From the NCBI RefSeq assembly GCF_001748225.1, contig NZ_BDFE01000004.1, forward strand, positions 186,001-250,000: a stretch of 64,000 nucleotides of DNA, in the 5' to 3' direction. The notes beneath the pieces were generated by a model. That model was not told the origin of the DNA, searched no databases, and saw only the letters and a list, made by a program, of their open reading frames with translations. The stretch is from Desulfoplanes formicivorans. Its GTDB lineage: Bacteria > Desulfobacterota > Desulfovibrionia > Desulfovibrionales > Desulfomicrobiaceae. The position numbers and the translations under genes were made by a program. Positions 18,563-27,755 of the stretch are shown here, in pieces. Every line of letters begins with the position of its first letter. The first letter of the stretch is position 1.

Positions 18563-19117
18563 ATGGAAACTCTGTACCAGGAGTGTCAAACACGAATGCA
18601 AAAGGCATTGGACAACCTGAACCGGGAATTCGGCAAATTGAGGACAGGAAGGGCCTCATCCTCGTTGATTGAGGACATCAAGGTTGATTATTACGGAACC
18701 CCCACCCCCATCAACCAGCTCGCCTCCATCTCCATTCCCGACAGCCGGACCATTTCCATTCAGCCGTGGGACCGCAATGGATTCAGCGGTGTTGAAAAGG
18801 CCATTCTCAAATCCGATCTCGGGCTCACGCCGGTCAACGACGGCAAAACCATTCGCATTGCCATCCCCGCCCTCACGGAAGAACGGCGCAAGGACCTGGT
18901 CAAAATGGCCAAGAAATACACCGAAGAGGCCCGGGTTGCCATCCGCAATGTCCGCAGAGACATGAACGATCTTCTGAAAAAGCAAAAAAACGACAAGGAA
19001 ATCAACGAAGACGACATGCACAGAGGCCAGGATGAAATCCAGCGCATCACCAACGATTTCATCAAGCAGGCTGACGCTCTTCTGGACACCAAGGAACAGG
19101 AAATAATGGAGATCTAA
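18563..19117 (+). CDS. frr: Ribosome recycling factor
   Basis: A 184-residue [76 protein letters not shown], all family hallmarks, with the long three-helix bundle at the C-terminus. With EF-G it splits post-termination ribosomes. ATG is one base past the pyrH stop and has AAGGAG. Its TAA is directly followed by the start region of uppS. Confidence 0.97.
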   Translation: METLYQECQTRMQKALDNLNREFGKLRTGRASSSLIEDIKVDYYGTPTPINQLASISIPDSRTISIQPWDRNGFSGVEKAILKSDLGLTPVNDGKTIRIAIPALTEERRKDLVKMAKKYTEEARVAIRNVRRDMNDLLKKQKNDKEINEDDMHRGQDEIQRITNDFIKQADALLDTKEQEIMEI

Positions 19118-19118
19118 A

Positions 19119-19835
19119 CTGGACACAGCACGTTTACCCGAACATGTAGCCATCATCATGGATGGCAACGGACGGTGGGCGAAGCAGCGCGGTTTGCAAC
19201 GCAGCGCCGGGCACAAGGCCGGCGCCAACACGGCCCATGACATTGTCACCGAGGCCCGATCCGTTGGTATCCGTTATCTGACCCTGTACACCTTTTCCAA
19301 GGAAAACTGGGCACGTCCCCAAGAGGAAATCGGATTCCTCTTCGACCTTCTTGGGGACTATCTGACCAAAAACACCCCGAGTCTTCTCGAACAGTCCATC
19401 CGTCTCAATATCCTTGGTGACATTGAGGAGCTGCCCTTTGGGGCCCGGCAGATCGTCAAACGAACCTGCCAGAAAACCAGGGACTGCAGGGCCATGGTTC
19501 TCAACCTTGCCCTGAACTATTCGGGACGGGAAGAAATCCTCCATGCCACCCGGTCGATGATGGCCGCGGGCATCCCCGCCAGCAAGGTCACGGAATCGTC
19601 TTTCAAGGACCATCTGTACACGGCCGGACAGCCCGACCCCGACCTGATCATCAGGACGAGCGGGGAATTGCGCCTGAGCAACTACCTGCTGTTCCAGTCA
19701 GCCTACAGCGAACTCTACTTCACGGATATCCTCTGGCCCGATTTCAGCCCGGAGCACTTTCATCGCGCCCTGGAAGACTTTGCACGTCGAAGTCGCCGTT
19801 TCGGGACAACAGGGGAAGGGGAACCGAGCACATGA
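19119..19835 (+). CDS. uppS: Undecaprenyl diphosphate synthase, probable CTG start
   Basis: Cis-prenyltransferase that makes the C55 lipid carrier for peptidoglycan and surface glycans. Motifs: MDGNGRWAKQRG (catalytic Asp), TLYTFSKENW, and RTSGELRLSNYLLFQSAYSELYF. The first ATG (19158) would begin at MDGNG and delete the family's first strand (LPEHVAII), which is encoded in frame upstream with no ATG, GTG or TTG. The only plausible start is CTG at 19119, seven bases after GGAG and one base beyond the frr stop, giving 238 residues. It overlaps cdsA by ATGA. Confidence 0.9.
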   Translation: MDTARLPEHVAIIMDGNGRWAKQRGLQRSAGHKAGANTAHDIVTEARSVGIRYLTLYTFSKENWARPQEEIGFLFDLLGDYLTKNTPSLLEQSIRLNILGDIEELPFGARQIVKRTCQKTRDCRAMVLNLALNYSGREEILHATRSMMAAGIPASKVTESSFKDHLYTAGQPDPDLIIRTSGELRLSNYLLFQSAYSELYFTDILWPDFSPEHFHRALEDFARRSRRFGTTGEGEPST

Positions 19836-20635
19836 CCCTTTCATCCCATCAAAAACGCATTGCCACTGCCCTTGTTCTTGTTCCGGTCATCATCTGGATT
19901 GTTTTCCAACGGGACCGCATCCTGGCAGCGGGCCTTTTTGTGGTCGCAGGACTGGGGCTTTATGAGTACTGCTCCATGTTCTGGCACGGCCGACAAAGAA
20001 ACGGTTTTCTCGGCCTTGGTCTGGTCCTTGGTGGCATGGCCACTTTTGCCATGAGCCCCGCACTCATCCAGTACGCGCCCCTGTGCATGCCTGCCATCTT
20101 CCTGATCCTGGCAACCTTCTTTTTGTTCAGCTACAGTCGCTCCCCATCAAGTGCTTCCTTTTCAGACCTGGCTCTGCTTCTGGCAGGCGTAGTCTATCTG
20201 GCGGTCATGCTTCAGCTGGTCCGTTTCCTTGCTCCTGTGGAAACCATGCTCGTTTTGGTATGTGCCTTTGCCACGGACACCGGAGGGTTCTATGCCGGAG
20301 GCTTATGGGGCCAACGCAAAATCTGGCCGGGCATCAGTCCCAAGAAAACATGGGCCGGGAGTTTCGGGGGCATGATATTGACCACCCTTTGTTCCCTGCT
20401 TATAGGCCTTGTTTGGGGTGCTTCTTCCTGGTGGACCTTTGTCATCCTGGGGGTGGTGCTGAACATCGCGGCCCAGATGGGTGATTTTTTTGAGTCCGCC
20501 CTCAAACGCTGGTCGGGCGTCAAGGATTCCGGTCACATCCTGCCGGGCCATGGAGGAATCATGGACCGCATCGACAGTTTGCTCTTTGCTTTGCCCATCT
20601 ATTCTCTGGCCAGAGAAGTGGTCGCCTTTTTCTGA
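19832..20635 (+). CDS. cdsA: Phosphatidate cytidylyltransferase
   Basis: A 267-residue integral membrane protein with about seven to eight hydrophobic helices, making CDP-diacylglycerol. The PROSITE-type signature is present near the C-terminus: SALKRWSGVKDSGHILPGHGG then IMDRIDSLLFALP, with the two metal-binding Asp residues. It starts in an ATGA overlap with uppS. Order uppS-cdsA-dxr-rseP is conserved. Confidence 0.96.
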   Translation: MTLSSHQKRIATALVLVPVIIWIVFQRDRILAAGLFVVAGLGLYEYCSMFWHGRQRNGFLGLGLVLGGMATFAMSPALIQYAPLCMPAIFLILATFFLFSYSRSPSSASFSDLALLLAGVVYLAVMLQLVRFLAPVETMLVLVCAFATDTGGFYAGGLWGQRKIWPGISPKKTWAGSFGGMILTTLCSLLIGLVWGASSWWTFVILGVVLNIAAQMGDFFESALKRWSGVKDSGHILPGHGGIMDRIDSLLFALPIYSLAREVVAFF

Positions 20636-20698
20636 TCCCTTCCCGCGACTCACCCCTTTTCGCCCTTGCTTGTCCAACGAACACTGCCGAGTCATTGC

Positions 20699-21919
20699 AT
20701 GACCTATATTTCATCCCTTGCCTTTCCGGCCCATCTTGTAGCAGGGCCACGATCAGTCACCATCCTTGGCAGTACCGGCTCCATCGGTACCAACGCCCTG
20801 GAGGTCATTGCCCGCAATCCTGAACGCTTTCGGATCACGGGTCTTGCCGGGGCCACCAACACGTCCCTTTTGGCCAAGCAGGCCACCAGATTCCGGCCCC
20901 GGAGGCTCGGAGTCCTGACCACCGAGAAAGCCCGGGAACTTACGGCATTGCTCCCTGCCGGGTATTCCCCGGAAATCGTCGTGGGTCAGGAAGGGTATAT
21001 GGCCATGGCCCAGGATCCGGATGCGGACATGATTGTGTCCGCACAGGTCGGGGCCGCAGGTCTTGCCCCCACCCTGACCGCGGCCCAAGCCGGCAAGGTG
21101 CTCTGCCTGGCCAACAAGGAGTCCCTGGTCCTTGGAGGGCATCTCATCAGAAAGGCCTGTGCATCCACCGGAAGTGTCATTCTCCCGGTGGATTCGGAAC
21201 ACAATGCCATCTTCCAGGCCCTGTCAGGACACGACCTCCATATGGTCCGCCGCATCCTGCTCACGGCCTCGGGCGGCCCCTTTCGGACCCGATCTCTCTC
21301 GTTTCTGCGCACCGTCACTCCCGAGCAGGCCCTCAAGCACCCCAACTGGTCCATGGGCGCCAAAATCAGTATTGATTCGGCAACCCTGATGAACAAGGGG
21401 CTTGAGGTCATCGAGGCCTTTCATCTGTTCGGCACCGGGCCGGAGACCATTGAGGTGGTTGTCCATCCCCAAAGCATTGTCCACTCCATGGTCGAATACC
21501 GGGATGGCTCCATTCTGGCCCATATGGGGGTTCCGGACATGAAAATCCCCATTGGCTATTGCCTGACCTATCCCGAACGCATCGAACATGACTTGGACCA
21601 TCTTGACTTTGCAACCCTGGGCACTTTGCAGTTTGAAAAACCCCGTCGGGAGACGTTCCGCTGCCTTGACCTGGCCTTTCAGGCACTGGCTGCGGGTCCC
21701 AGCCATCCTGTGGTTCTCAATGCGGCCAATGAAATAGCGGTTCAGGCGTTTCTGGACCGCCAGATCCCCTTTCTGGGCATCCCGGCCCTGGTGGAAGCAG
21801 CTCTTGATCAGCATACACCAAGACCCCTTGATTCCCTGGAAGACATTCTGGATCTGGATGCCTCCACCAGGACCTTTGCCACCCATCACATTGCAACAAG
21901 CCCCGGTTCTCCAGGTTGA
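20699..21919 (+). CDS. dxr: 1-deoxy-D-xylulose 5-phosphate reductoisomerase
   Basis: A 406-residue DXR of the MEP isoprenoid pathway, whose product chain feeds uppS two genes upstream. NADPH site ILGSTGSIG; metal/substrate residues in VDSEHNAIFQ and PNWSMGAKISIDSATLMNKGLEVIEA; PHQ(S)IVHSM region present. The frame extends to 20666, but the ATG at 20699 gives the family-like start (MTYISSL...) shortly before ILGSTGSIG. No strong ribosome binding site, so the start is moderately sure. Confidence 0.95.
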   Translation: MTYISSLAFPAHLVAGPRSVTILGSTGSIGTNALEVIARNPERFRITGLAGATNTSLLAKQATRFRPRRLGVLTTEKARELTALLPAGYSPEIVVGQEGYMAMAQDPDADMIVSAQVGAAGLAPTLTAAQAGKVLCLANKESLVLGGHLIRKACASTGSVILPVDSEHNAIFQALSGHDLHMVRRILLTASGGPFRTRSLSFLRTVTPEQALKHPNWSMGAKISIDSATLMNKGLEVIEAFHLFGTGPETIEVVVHPQSIVHSMVEYRDGSILAHMGVPDMKIPIGYCLTYPERIEHDLDHLDFATLGTLQFEKPRRETFRCLDLAFQALAAGPSHPVVLNAANEIAVQAFLDRQIPFLGIPALVEAALDQHTPRPLDSLEDILDLDASTRTFATHHIATSPGSPG

Positions 21920-21952
21920 TCCTTTCATCCACCCTCAACGGGTATCACTCTC

Positions 21953-23020
21953 ATGATATTGAGTACACTTGCCATCATTCTTGTCCTTGGAGCATTGATC
22001 TTCTTCCATGAATTGGGACATTTCCTGGTAGCCCGAAGCATGGATATCGGAGTCAAGGCCTTTTCCCTGGGATTTGGTCCCAAAATCTGGAAACGAACCT
22101 GGGGGCAGACCGAATACCGCCTTTCGGCATTTCCCCTGGGAGGATATGTCCAGCTGGTGGGCGAAAACAAGGAGGATGAGGTTCCGGAAGGATTCTTACC
22201 CGAGCAGAGCTTTGCCCATCGTCCTCCGTGGCAGCGCATGCTCGTGGTGGCGGCCGGTCCAGTCTTCAATTTCATCCTGGCATGGCTCATCTACTGGGGT
22301 ATTTTCTGGGCCCAGGGCCAAACCGAACTGCTTCCCCGCATAGGCGATGTGCAGCCTGACAGCCCAGCCCAGATGGCCGGGATCATGGCTGGCGACGTTG
22401 TCACGGCGGTCAACGATGTGCCCACCACCTACTGGCAGGATCTTTCCGAAGCCATTCGCACCAACAAGGATGCCACTCTGCGTCTTTCCATCCTGCGCCA
22501 GGGAGAGATCATCACCATAAGGGTGACCCCCCATCTTCAGGAACGCACCAACATCTTCGGGGAGACCAAAAAGGTGCCCATGGTCGGCATCATTGCCTCG
22601 GGGGACACCACCACCATTGACCTGTCCATGCTGGGCGCTGCAGCAGCCGGAGCAACGCAAACCTGGAACCTGACCAAACTGACCTTTCAGGGCATCATCA
22701 AACTGGTGGAACGGGTCGTTCCCCTGGACAACATCGGCGGGCCCATCATGATCGCCCAGATGGTCGGACAGCAGGCCCATGAAGGGATGGTCAACCTGCT
22801 GGCCATCACCGCTCTCATCAGTATCAATCTCGGTTTGCTGAACCTGTTGCCCATTCCGGTGCTCGATGGTGGACACATCCTTTTTTGCGCCATTGAATGG
22901 ATCCGCAAACGTCCCCTGGATGAAAAACTCCAGAACATTACCACCCGCATGGGCCTGGCCTTTCTGCTGGCCCTCATGGGCCTGGCCATTTTCAACGACC
23001 TCTGGCGTTCATTCAACTGA
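21953..23020 (+). CDS. rseP: Site-2 protease RseP family, inner membrane zinc metalloprotease
   Basis: A 355-residue intramembrane protease. HELGH in the first helix (residues 20-24) and NLLPIPVLDGGH near the C-terminus supply the zinc ligands; a single PDZ domain lies at about 115-200 (GDVQPDSPAQMAGIMAGDVVTAVN). It probably cleaves an anti-sigma factor in the envelope stress response. The length is that of the one-PDZ type, shorter than the two-PDZ E. coli enzyme. It is one base upstream of tsaB. Confidence 0.93.
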   Translation: MILSTLAIILVLGALIFFHELGHFLVARSMDIGVKAFSLGFGPKIWKRTWGQTEYRLSAFPLGGYVQLVGENKEDEVPEGFLPEQSFAHRPPWQRMLVVAAGPVFNFILAWLIYWGIFWAQGQTELLPRIGDVQPDSPAQMAGIMAGDVVTAVNDVPTTYWQDLSEAIRTNKDATLRLSILRQGEIITIRVTPHLQERTNIFGETKKVPMVGIIASGDTTTIDLSMLGAAAAGATQTWNLTKLTFQGIIKLVERVVPLDNIGGPIMIAQMVGQQAHEGMVNLLAITALISINLGLLNLLPIPVLDGGHILFCAIEWIRKRPLDEKLQNITTRMGLAFLLALMGLAIFNDLWRSFN

Positions 23021-23021
23021 T

Positions 23022-23762
23022 ATGACAACACGACCCATCCTGGCCATCAACGGTACTGAAGAACTGCTTCAAGTTGTCATTGGCACCGACACCACCCTTT
23101 TGTTCTGCTCGGGGATCAACGGCCCGGGAAGAACCATGCGCCACCTTCTGCCCATGATTGACGAGGGTCTTTCCAGACTCGGTCTGAACCTTGCCGACTG
23201 CCGGGGCATTGCCTGTACCCGCGGTCCGGGCAGTTTCACCGGAATCCGGGTTGTTTTGGCGACCATTGAAGGTATGTCCCGGGCATCTGGCGTTCCCATA
23301 GCCGGTCTCGACTATCTTCCTCTTCTTGCCGGAGATCTCATGGCCCATTGGCACGGCGAGGCCTGGGTTTTGACCTATGCCCGTAAAAATCAGGTCTACA
23401 TGCAGGGCTTTTCCATGCCAGAGACAACCCCCCTTGGCCCAGCCCGGGCCTGTTCCCATGACCAGGCAGCCGATATGCTTTGCGCACGCCCGGGCAAAGT
23501 GCTTGTGGGCGGCAGCGGCATCACCAAAAACCAGACGTTCTTCAACGCGCGGCTGGCCTCATCCGCCATCCACATGGCACAACGCGATGTTCTTTCCTCT
23601 CATGCCCTTCTCAGCGCGGCATGCAAGGAAGACTTCACCCGGGAATCCATCCCCCCACTCTACTTGCGAGCCTCTGATGCCGAGGACAATTTGGCTGCCA
23701 TTGCCCGCAAAAGAGGCATTTCTCTGGATGACGCCCGCCAACGCATCCCTTCTCAGGAATAA
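23022..23762 (+). CDS. tsaB: tRNA t6A biosynthesis protein TsaB
   Basis: A 246-residue protein of the ASKHA fold that scaffolds TsaD for N6-threonylcarbamoyl-adenosine formation in tRNA. It has ILAINGTEELLQVVIG in place of the usual ILALDTS, and the diagnostic GPGSFTGIRVVLATIEGMS segment. The longest frame begins inside rseP at 22866; the ATG at 23022, one base past the rseP stop, gives the proper N-terminus. The C-terminal YLRASDAEDN segment is typical of this protein in related bacteria. Confidence 0.88.
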   Translation: MTTRPILAINGTEELLQVVIGTDTTLLFCSGINGPGRTMRHLLPMIDEGLSRLGLNLADCRGIACTRGPGSFTGIRVVLATIEGMSRASGVPIAGLDYLPLLAGDLMAHWHGEAWVLTYARKNQVYMQGFSMPETTPLGPARACSHDQAADMLCARPGKVLVGGSGITKNQTFFNARLASSAIHMAQRDVLSSHALLSAACKEDFTRESIPPLYLRASDAEDNLAAIARKRGISLDDARQRIPSQE

Positions 23763-23925
23763 GTTGCAGTCATACATACTTTCCCTTGTTGCCAGTTGTT
23801 TCTTGCCCAGCAATCCCTGTCAGACCGGCGCGCACAAAACTTACGCGAGTCGTTCTTATTCTCAAAGACCGCTTGGACAGTATATCCTGGGTACAATGTC
23901 TCACATCTTTTTTTGTCATTTTTCC

Positions 23926-23952
23926 TAAAGTTTCCTTTTTGTCGGACGATAA
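23926..23952 (+). promoter_or_regulatory. Sigma-28 (FliA) type flagellar promoter
   Basis: TAAAGTTT, exactly 11 bases, then GACGATAA. This is one base off the sigma-28 consensus TAAAGTTT-N11-GCCGATAA and sits 60 bases upstream of the flagellin ATG. Confidence 0.9.
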
Positions 23953-24011
23953 AGTAAATACAAGCAAGCAATTCAAGGCACGGATGCCGCTCATCATTCA
24001 AGGAGGAAACT

Positions 24012-24899
24012 ATGGCTCTTTACATCAATCACAACACCATGGCCAACACCGCATCTCGCAACTTGGGAAATGCCTATGACGCCCTGGGAACATCCACCAA
24101 CCGACTCTCGTCCGGCCTGCGGATCAACTCGGGTGCTGATGACGCTGCAGGATTGGCCATCCGCGAACTCATGCGTTCCGACATTACGACGCTGAACCAG
24201 GGTGTTCGCAATGCCAATGACGCGATTTCCATGATCCAGACGGCTGACGGTGCCCTTGGGGTTATCGATGAAAAGCTCATCCGGATGAAGGAACTTGCGG
24301 AACAGGCCGCCACGGGTACCTACACGTCAGCTCAGCGTGTCATCATCAACTCGGAATATCAGGCCATGGCTTCGGAAATCACCCGAATCGCCAATGCCAC
24401 CGACTTCAATGGCATCTATCTGCTCAATGGCAATCTTTCCGCTTCGGATCACAATGGTAGCACAATGAATTCCAGCGGTGCCTTGCGAGTCCATTTTGGC
24501 ACCGGCAACGACAAGGCTGAAGACTATTACGACATCCAAATCCAGACTGCCACTGCCTCTGCTCTGGGCATCGGTTCCGAGGCTGATGGGGCTGGTGCAG
24601 CCATTTCCACCCAGTCCCTGGCCGAAGCAGCCCTGGCAGCCCTGGATGAAGCCATCATCTCCAAGGACACCATCAGGGCCAACCTTGGCGCCTTGCAAAA
24701 CAGACTCAACGCGACAGTTAGCAACCTTGAAATTCAGGCTGAAAACGTTCAGGCTGCCGAATCCCGTGTTTCCGATGTGGATGTTGCAACGGAAATGACC
24801 GAATTCACCCGACAGCAGATCAAAACCCAGTCGGCCGTGGCCATGCTCTCCCAAGCCAATTCTCTGCCGCAGATGGCCTTGCAGCTCATCCAGGGTTAA
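24012..24899 (+). CDS. Flagellin
   Basis: A 295-residue flagellin. The N-terminal D0/D1 region (MALYINHNTMANTASRNLG, LSSGLRINSGADDAAGLAI) and C-terminal D1/D0 region (TVSNLEIQAENVQAAESRVSDVDVATEMTEFTRQQIK...LPQMALQLIQG) flank a short, variable middle of about 100 residues, so the outer domain is small. AAGGAGG lies 8 bases before ATG. Expression is likely FliA-dependent from the promoter at 23926. A strong terminator follows, and fliD-fliS lie downstream. Confidence 0.97.
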   Translation: MALYINHNTMANTASRNLGNAYDALGTSTNRLSSGLRINSGADDAAGLAIRELMRSDITTLNQGVRNANDAISMIQTADGALGVIDEKLIRMKELAEQAATGTYTSAQRVIINSEYQAMASEITRIANATDFNGIYLLNGNLSASDHNGSTMNSSGALRVHFGTGNDKAEDYYDIQIQTATASALGIGSEADGAGAAISTQSLAEAALAALDEAIISKDTIRANLGALQNRLNATVSNLEIQAENVQAAESRVSDVDVATEMTEFTRQQIKTQSAVAMLSQANSLPQMALQLIQG

Positions 24900-24923
24900 T
24901 ATCAGATCATTGCCATCCCCAGG

Positions 24924-24957
24924 GAGGCCGGGCCATAACGGCCCGGCCTCTTTTTTT
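24924..24957 (+). terminator. Rho-independent terminator after flagellin
   Basis: Perfect 11-bp stem GAGGCCGGGCC / GGCCCGGCCTC with an ATAAC loop and seven T, 24 bases after the stop codon; suited to an abundant monocistronic mRNA. Confidence 0.95.
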
Positions 24958-24966
24958 GTTACAATC

Positions 24967-24980
24967 GGCCTGAATATTGC
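24967..24980 (+). promoter_or_regulatory. Possible sigma-54 promoter for fliD
   Basis: GG-N10-GC spacing with TTGC at the -12 element (CGGCCTGAATATTGCT), in the gap between the flagellin terminator and fliD. The -24 element departs from TGGCAC, so the call is tentative. Confidence 0.25.
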
Positions 24981-25193
24981 TTTTTAGGGATGAAATGACA
25001 TGTTTTGCCACTGTCTTGACACTCCCCTCTCGACAGGCAACCTCGCAAGAAAGACATTACCTGCCTCGCGCGAACACCCCGGTTAATCCTGACAGGCCAG
25101 CAGGGAGACAAGACAGCATGGGCATAATTTTCCTGTCCAAGAAACGACAGCGTCCAACTTGTTCGTGCCACCTTTTGATCCAAGGAATGTTTC

Positions 25194-26942
25194 ATGTCTG
25201 ATGATTATTCGAGTCTGATCGGTTCATCCTACTCCTCGGGATCCATTCACTTTACCGGCCTTGGTTCAGGCACGGACTTCGACTCCATGATCACACAGCT
25301 CATGGAAGTGGAAAGCCAATCCCTGAGCAACATGGCCGACGATTATAAGGCATGGGAAACCAAGATCAGTGCCATTCAGGAGCTCAATTCCCTGACCCTG
25401 GCCCTGAATACGACCATTTCAGACATGAATACGCCTGCGAAGTTCATGGTCAAAACATCGACATCGTCCGATGAAACATCCCTTGTGGCAACACCTGGAA
25501 TCAATGCAGAATCGGGTTCTCACGCCATTGAAATCAATCAGCTGGCCCAGAATCACATCATCATGAGCAAAGCAGGATTTTCTTCTGCCAGTGCCAGCCT
25601 CAATGCCAGCGAATCGGACGCAACCTTTGCCTACACCTACAACGGGAAATCCATCACCCTTACAGTCACCCCGGGCATGACCCTGACCTCCCTGGCCAAC
25701 ATGATCAACAACGATCCCGAAAATCCGGGGGTCAAGGCTGCCATCATCAATGACGGATCGGAAAACGGATATCATTTTCAACTCAGAGGCATGGATCAGG
25801 GCCAGGATTACCAGGTGGCCATCACCTCTGCTCCGGATTCCATGGGCTTGGATTTTGACACTACCCAGGAGGCTCAAAACGCCAAAATCAAGGTGGATGG
25901 CTGGCCTGTTGATGCTGATTCCTATATCGAACGAAATTCCAATAGCATTGACGACGTGATCACCGGCCTGACCCTTAGCTTGAAACAGACCACGGCCCCC
26001 GGTGAAACCATAACCGTTTCCACGGGTACAGACACGGCGGCCATCAAGGACAAAATCGTGACCTTTGTGGATCAGGTCAACCAGGTCCTGACCAAAATCC
26101 GCTCCCTGACCGAAATCGATACCAGCGACAATTCTGCCTCCCTGCTGACGGGCAGCTATACCCTGGATTCCATGGCAAGCAATATCAAAAACGTGCTGAC
26201 CTCACGGGGAATCGGGTTTGATCCCGATGAAGACAGCATCAGCAGCCTCATTGGCAAACACATTGCTGGCAGCAATGCCCTGGCCGTGGGGCTGACAACG
26301 GACACATCCGAAGGCTCTGAAACTTTTGGTCTCTTTCTTCTAGATGAGGCTTCTTTGGACAAGGCTCTTCAAGAGGATCCCGAAGCCGTCATGGAAATCT
26401 TCAGTGCGGATCTGACCCCCACTGTTAATACCTCGGCCATAAGCTACCATTCTTCTATTTCCGGAACCACTCAGTCGGGGATCTACGACATCTCTTACAC
26501 GGTCAACGCCAGTGGGGAAATCACTTCGGCAACCATTGACGGGACCCTGTACGATTATGCAAACGGTGCATCCGGAAAATCCGGCAATACACTGACTTCC
26601 CTGAGCGGCCCTTCCAAGGGGTTGGCCATTACCATCAACGACCTGACCCAAGGAACCCACCAAGGCACCATCAGGCTCAAGGAAGGCAAAACCTCTCAGC
26701 TGTCCACGCTGCTCGGTCAGCTTACCAACTCATCGTCCGGTTCCCTGTCCATTCTCAAGGACAGTTATCAGGAGACCATTGAAAACCTTGAAGACAGAAT
26801 GGCCGACGAACAGGATCGTCTTCAGAACTACGAGCAGGAACTACGGGAAAAATTTGCCCGCCTTGAATCAACTCTTGGCTATTACAGCAACATTCAGGAA
26901 ATGCTCACGACCCAAATCAAGCAGTTGAGCTCGTCCGATTAA
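25194..26942 (+). CDS. fliD: Flagellar filament cap protein FliD
   Basis: A 582-residue hook-associated protein 2. N-terminal FliD_N (IHFTGLGSGTDFDSMITQLMEVESQSLSNM) and C-terminal FliD_C with coiled coil (DRMADEQDRLQNYEQELREKFARLESTLGYYSNIQEML). It caps the growing filament and helps flagellin fold. AAGGA lies 6 bases upstream of ATG. FliS follows by 10 bases, the conserved fliDS pair. Confidence 0.96.
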   Translation: MSDDYSSLIGSSYSSGSIHFTGLGSGTDFDSMITQLMEVESQSLSNMADDYKAWETKISAIQELNSLTLALNTTISDMNTPAKFMVKTSTSSDETSLVATPGINAESGSHAIEINQLAQNHIIMSKAGFSSASASLNASESDATFAYTYNGKSITLTVTPGMTLTSLANMINNDPENPGVKAAIINDGSENGYHFQLRGMDQGQDYQVAITSAPDSMGLDFDTTQEAQNAKIKVDGWPVDADSYIERNSNSIDDVITGLTLSLKQTTAPGETITVSTGTDTAAIKDKIVTFVDQVNQVLTKIRSLTEIDTSDNSASLLTGSYTLDSMASNIKNVLTSRGIGFDPDEDSISSLIGKHIAGSNALAVGLTTDTSEGSETFGLFLLDEASLDKALQEDPEAVMEIFSADLTPTVNTSAISYHSSISGTTQSGIYDISYTVNASGEITSATIDGTLYDYANGASGKSGNTLTSLSGPSKGLAITINDLTQGTHQGTIRLKEGKTSQLSTLLGQLTNSSSGSLSILKDSYQETIENLEDRMADEQDRLQNYEQELREKFARLESTLGYYSNIQEMLTTQIKQLSSSD

Positions 26943-26952
26943 GGAGTCATCC

Positions 26953-27366
26953 ATGCGGTACAATGCGGCCCAAGCCTATCTCAAAACCCAGGTCACCACT
27001 ACCTCCCAGGAAGAGCTGGTCATCATGCTCTATGACGCGGCCATCAAGTTTCTTAACCGGGCCAAAATCAAGATCAAGGAAAGGGACATGGCCCAAAAAG
27101 GCATTCTGATCTCCAAGGCACTTGATATCATTGCTGAACTTGACGGATCACTCAACGTCAAGCAGGGCGGAGAACTGGCCAAAAACCTTCACACCATGTA
27201 TTTTTACTGCAACACACGCCTGCTCAAGGCCAATATCGAACTCAATACCGAGATCATCGACGAGGTCATCCACATTCTCTCCCAATTCCGCTCGGCATTT
27301 GCCGAGATCCTTCCCGGGGCCAAACACTCCACATCCGCCCCTGCCAGCCAGGCATCATTGTACTGA
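26953..27366 (+). CDS. fliS: Flagellin export chaperone FliS
   Basis: A 137-residue, helical FliS with the hallmark N-terminus MRYNAAQAYLKTQVTTTSQEELVIMLYDAAIKFLNRA. It binds the C-terminus of flagellin and keeps it unpolymerised for type III export. AAGGAG lies 7 bases upstream. It ends with a Ser/Ala-rich tail. Confidence 0.95.
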   Translation: MRYNAAQAYLKTQVTTTSQEELVIMLYDAAIKFLNRAKIKIKERDMAQKGILISKALDIIAELDGSLNVKQGGELAKNLHTMYFYCNTRLLKANIELNTEIIDEVIHILSQFRSAFAEILPGAKHSTSAPASQASLY

Positions 27367-27378
27367 TCGCATTGATCC

Positions 27379-27419
27379 GGCCAGCCCGTGCAGGAAGAGA
27401 TGACCTGCACGGCCAGGCC
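27379..27419 (+). terminator. Hairpin after fliS, possible terminator
   Basis: CCGTGCAGG / CCTGCACGG (9 bp) with further partial pairing of the flanking GGCC blocks, just after the fliS stop. The trailing bases are pyrimidine-rich (CCCTCTTTGGCTTTTCCC) without a clean T-run. Confidence 0.5.
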
Positions 27420-27755
27420 GGACCCTCTTTGGCTTTTCCCTTCCCTTTTACCTCTTTTCATTTTCCTTCTCTATGATTATGGTCAAGAAATGGAAATTGA
27501 CCATCTTGTCGTCCTCGGCATCACAATCATCGCCGACCAAAGGGATACGCCCCTTGTTCAGGGGACAGGACCAGCTATTCCACCGGTTGTGCATTGACCC
27601 GACGTTGCACCAGGACAGAAGTGTTGCGCAAAGATGAGCGCAACGCCCGGGTTGCGTGTACCCATGCCCAATGGTCATCCCATGCATATATGCCACAAGG
27701 CGACCCTGGCCATCCAGGTCCCTGAAAGCGAACCACGACCGAACGAGGTTATCCC
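27420..27755. other. Intergenic region without recognised content
   Basis: About 335 bases between fliS and the YIP1-like gene. Short frames occur on both strands but lack ribosome binding sites and recognisable sequence. I see no repeat or RNA gene; the promoter of the next gene should lie here. Confidence 0.4.

Noticed and set aside
27388-27597. 69-codon plus-strand ORF after fliS
   Set aside because: Begins in the hairpin after fliS, lacks a ribosome binding site, and codon use is unlike the neighbours.
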